Positions 6,131-7,435 of a stretch of 7,435 nt of DNA are shown here, in pieces; position 1 is the first letter of the stretch; every line of letters starts with the position of its first letter. The notes under the pieces are model-generated. The model was not told the origin of the DNA, searched no databases, and saw only the letters and a program-made list of their open reading frames with translations. This stretch comes from Clostridia bacterium (GTDB lineage Bacteria; UBA6262; WVXT01): NCBI GenBank assembly GCA_030671905.1, contig DAOVHK010000074.1, positions 1 to 7,435 on the forward strand. Direction: 5' to 3'. The position numbers and the translations under genes are program-made.

Positions 6131-7165
6131 ATGTCAGAACTGAGAAAAGATCCCATCTCCGGAAGATGGATGATTACTGCTACGAGGAAGGAGGTGGATA
6201 CACCAATTGGTTTAATCACTGTCCGCAAGGAAGAGAGGGAGAGGGATTGTCCTTTTTGCGAAGGAAGAGAACTGGAAACTCCACCAGAAGCATTTGCGCT
6301 CCGTAAGGAGGGGAGTAAACCCGATACCCCGGGGTGGGCGGTGCGTGTAATTCCCAGTAAATTTGGAGTGGTAGGGCTCAATGAGGAGCTGGAAAGAAAA
6401 GGAGTGGGTGACTTCTTCTTTTTTGATACAATAAATGGATATGGAGTCCATGAGATTGTAATTGAATCTCCTCTACATATCACCCATATTTCGAAGCTTA
6501 CCCTTGAGCAGATAGAGAAAGTTCTCCGTGTCTATCAGGTTAGGTTAAATGAATTGAAAAAGAATTCTCTTCTGAAATATGGTCTCATCTTCCGTAATCA
6601 GGGTTATGGGGAAGAAATTTCTATGCTACACGTCCATTCCCAGATAATCGCTCTGCCCCTGATTCCTAAAAGTATTAAGGAGGAGTTATCTTCAGCTAAA
6701 AATTATTATGAAGAGAAAGAAAGGTGTATTTTCTGTGACATAATCAAACAAGAATTATATTCCCATGAGAGGATCGTTAGCGCTGGAGATAAATTTATCG
6801 TTTTGGCTCCTTTTGCCTCCCGCTTTCCATTTGAAACCCAGATTTTTCCCAGAAAGCACGAATGCGATTTTACAAATGTACCTGCAGAAGACCTCCGGGA
6901 ACTGGCAGAGAAATTGAAATCTACTATTATGAAGACTGTCAAGTTATTGAAAGACCCTCCTTTAAATTTTGTTCTTCATACTGCTCCCTTTATGGTTCCC
7001 GAGGCAGGATTCTGGCTGACTATTAAACAGGATTACCACTGGCACATCGAGATTCTGCCCCATGCTATGCTTGCCAGGGGCTTTGAGTGGGGTGGCGATT
7101 TCTATATTAATCCACCCTCCCCAGAAGCAGCGGCAAAATTCCTGAGAGACGTGGAGGGGGAGTAG
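6131..7165 (+). CDS. galT: Galactose-1-phosphate uridylyltransferase-like protein (HIT superfamily)
   Basis: GalT moves UMP from UDP-glucose to galactose 1-phosphate in the Leloir pathway through a uridylylated histidine; close relatives act on other sugar phosphates. Length (344) fits. The N-terminal half shows DPISGRWMITA (7-17), CPFCEGRELETPPE (40-53), VRVIPSKFG (71-79), HEIVIESPLH (107-116) and the active segment HVHSQIIALP (167-176). Nucleophile H169 and Gln171 are kept, and C40, C43, H116 and H167 could form the zinc site. The second half has CIFC (199-202), YHWHIEILP (302-310) and a GFEWGGDFYINP ending. Two deviations stand out: the usual His-Pro-His is His-Val-His, and the Gly-Ala-Ser-Leu stretch normally just before it reads EISM (162-165). 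Substrate specificity is therefore uncertain, and an ADP-glucose phosphorylase-like role is possible. No other galactose gene is nearby. The polX gene begins 7 bases after its stop. Confidence 0.87.
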   Translation: MSELRKDPISGRWMITATRKEVDTPIGLITVRKEERERDCPFCEGRELETPPEAFALRKEGSKPDTPGWAVRVIPSKFGVVGLNEELERKGVGDFFFFDTINGYGVHEIVIESPLHITHISKLTLEQIEKVLRVYQVRLNELKKNSLLKYGLIFRNQGYGEEISMLHVHSQIIALPLIPKSIKEELSSAKNYYEEKERCIFCDIIKQELYSHERIVSAGDKFIVLAPFASRFPFETQIFPRKHECDFTNVPAEDLRELAEKLKSTIMKTVKLLKDPPLNFVLHTAPFMVPEAGFWLTIKQDYHWHIEILPHAMLARGFEWGGDFYINPPSPEAAAKFLRDVEGE

Positions 7166-7172
7166 ATAGGGA

Positions 7173-7435
7173 ATGAAAAACAAAGAAGTTGTAAAATTAC
7201 TCCAGGAAATCGGACAACTTTTAGAATTGAAGGGGGAGAACCCTTTCCGAGTGCGCTCCTATGAGAAAGCGGCTCAAAATATTGCCGCTCTTACCGAACC
7301 GATCGAAAAGTTCGTAAGTAATAATAAACTGAAGACCATACCCGGTGTAGGAGAGGGGATAGCAAAAAAGATTAAGGAATATTTGGAAACGGGTAAATTA
7401 AAATATTTTGACGAGTTAAAGAAAGTTTTTCCTGA
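7173..7435 (+). CDS. polX: Family X DNA polymerase (PolX), N-terminal part, 3'-partial
   Basis: The first 87 residues of a gene that runs off the window. They match the 8-kDa-like N-terminal domain of bacterial and archaeal PolX: a helix-rich start (MKNKEVVKLLQEIGQLLELK), then GENPFRVRSYEKAAQNI (21-37), and a helix-hairpin-helix LKTIPGVGEGIAKKIKEYL (53-71), the DNA-binding element. Family members fill short gaps in base excision repair and usually carry a C-terminal PHP domain with 3'-5' exonuclease and AP-endonuclease activity; neither the polymerase core nor PHP is visible here. The ATG lies 7 bases after the galT stop. The likely binding site is the purine run in the last galT codons (about 7152-7162), implying co-expression. 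The alternative, a helix-hairpin-helix protein without a polymerase domain, is less likely because the whole segment follows the PolX pattern. Confidence 0.9.
   Translation, partial: MKNKEVVKLLQEIGQLLELKGENPFRVRSYEKAAQNIAALTEPIEKFVSNNKLKTIPGVGEGIAKKIKEYLETGKLKYFDELKKVFP

Noticed and set aside
6085..6483. 132-residue open frame on the minus strand at the start of galT
   Set aside because: It is antisense to well-conserved galT sequence, Ser/Pro-rich low complexity, and has no recognisable family motif.
1..7435. CRISPR arrays, tRNA or rRNA genes, insertion sequences, phage genes
   Set aside because: No spaced direct repeats, cloverleaf-like segments, transposase or integrase motifs were seen; nearly all sequence is accounted for by ten conserved or supported genes.

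Overview
The window is a compact bacterial chromosome segment of fairly low GC. Ten protein genes lie on it, all on the + strand, with gaps of about 0 to 110 bases. Both outer genes are cut by the window edges. The genes use the standard code, mostly ATG starts and purine-rich ribosome binding sites. The gene content (a PflX-type radical SAM protein, a bacterial MEMO protein, endonuclease V, a family X polymerase) and the Lys/Glu-rich proteins suggest an uncultured anaerobic bacterium, possibly from a candidate phylum such as Omnitrophota or Aerophobota. That placement is an inference from style and not a measured assignment.

Region 1 (1-2208) is largely envelope-related. It holds a membrane-anchored NodB-type polysaccharide deacetylase (5' end missing), then ruvX/yqgF (Holliday junction resolvase-like, 16S rRNA processing), then mltG (endolytic murein transglycosylase), which overlaps ruvX by an ATGA. 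Region 2 (2218-4451) holds mutM/fpg, then a small exported protein of unknown function with a strong ribosome binding site, then a COG1313 (PflX-like) radical SAM gene that overlaps it by 14 bases. Region 3 (4503-6021) holds nfi (endonuclease V) and a MEMO-family gene (amrB-like). Region 4 (6131-7435) holds a galT-like nucleotidylyltransferase and the start of a family X DNA polymerase (polX), 7 bases apart.

Three themes run through the block: cell-wall remodelling (deacetylase, MltG), DNA repair (MutM, EndoV, PolX, with RuvX related), and a poorly understood redox or radical module (radical SAM plus MEMO). Close packing implies co-transcription of much of the block, but no strong promoter and no classical T-tailed terminator was found. 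The two intergenic gaps with clear structure are 3025-3082, with a perfect inverted repeat that can pair in a competing way with the end of mutM, and 6022-6130, with two tandem GC-rich hairpins just before the galT ribosome binding site.

No RNA gene, CRISPR array, insertion sequence or phage gene was seen. The best leads are the MEMO/radical SAM pairing without a visible AMMECR1 gene, the structured galT leader, the divergent galT active-site segment, and the unknown exported protein.
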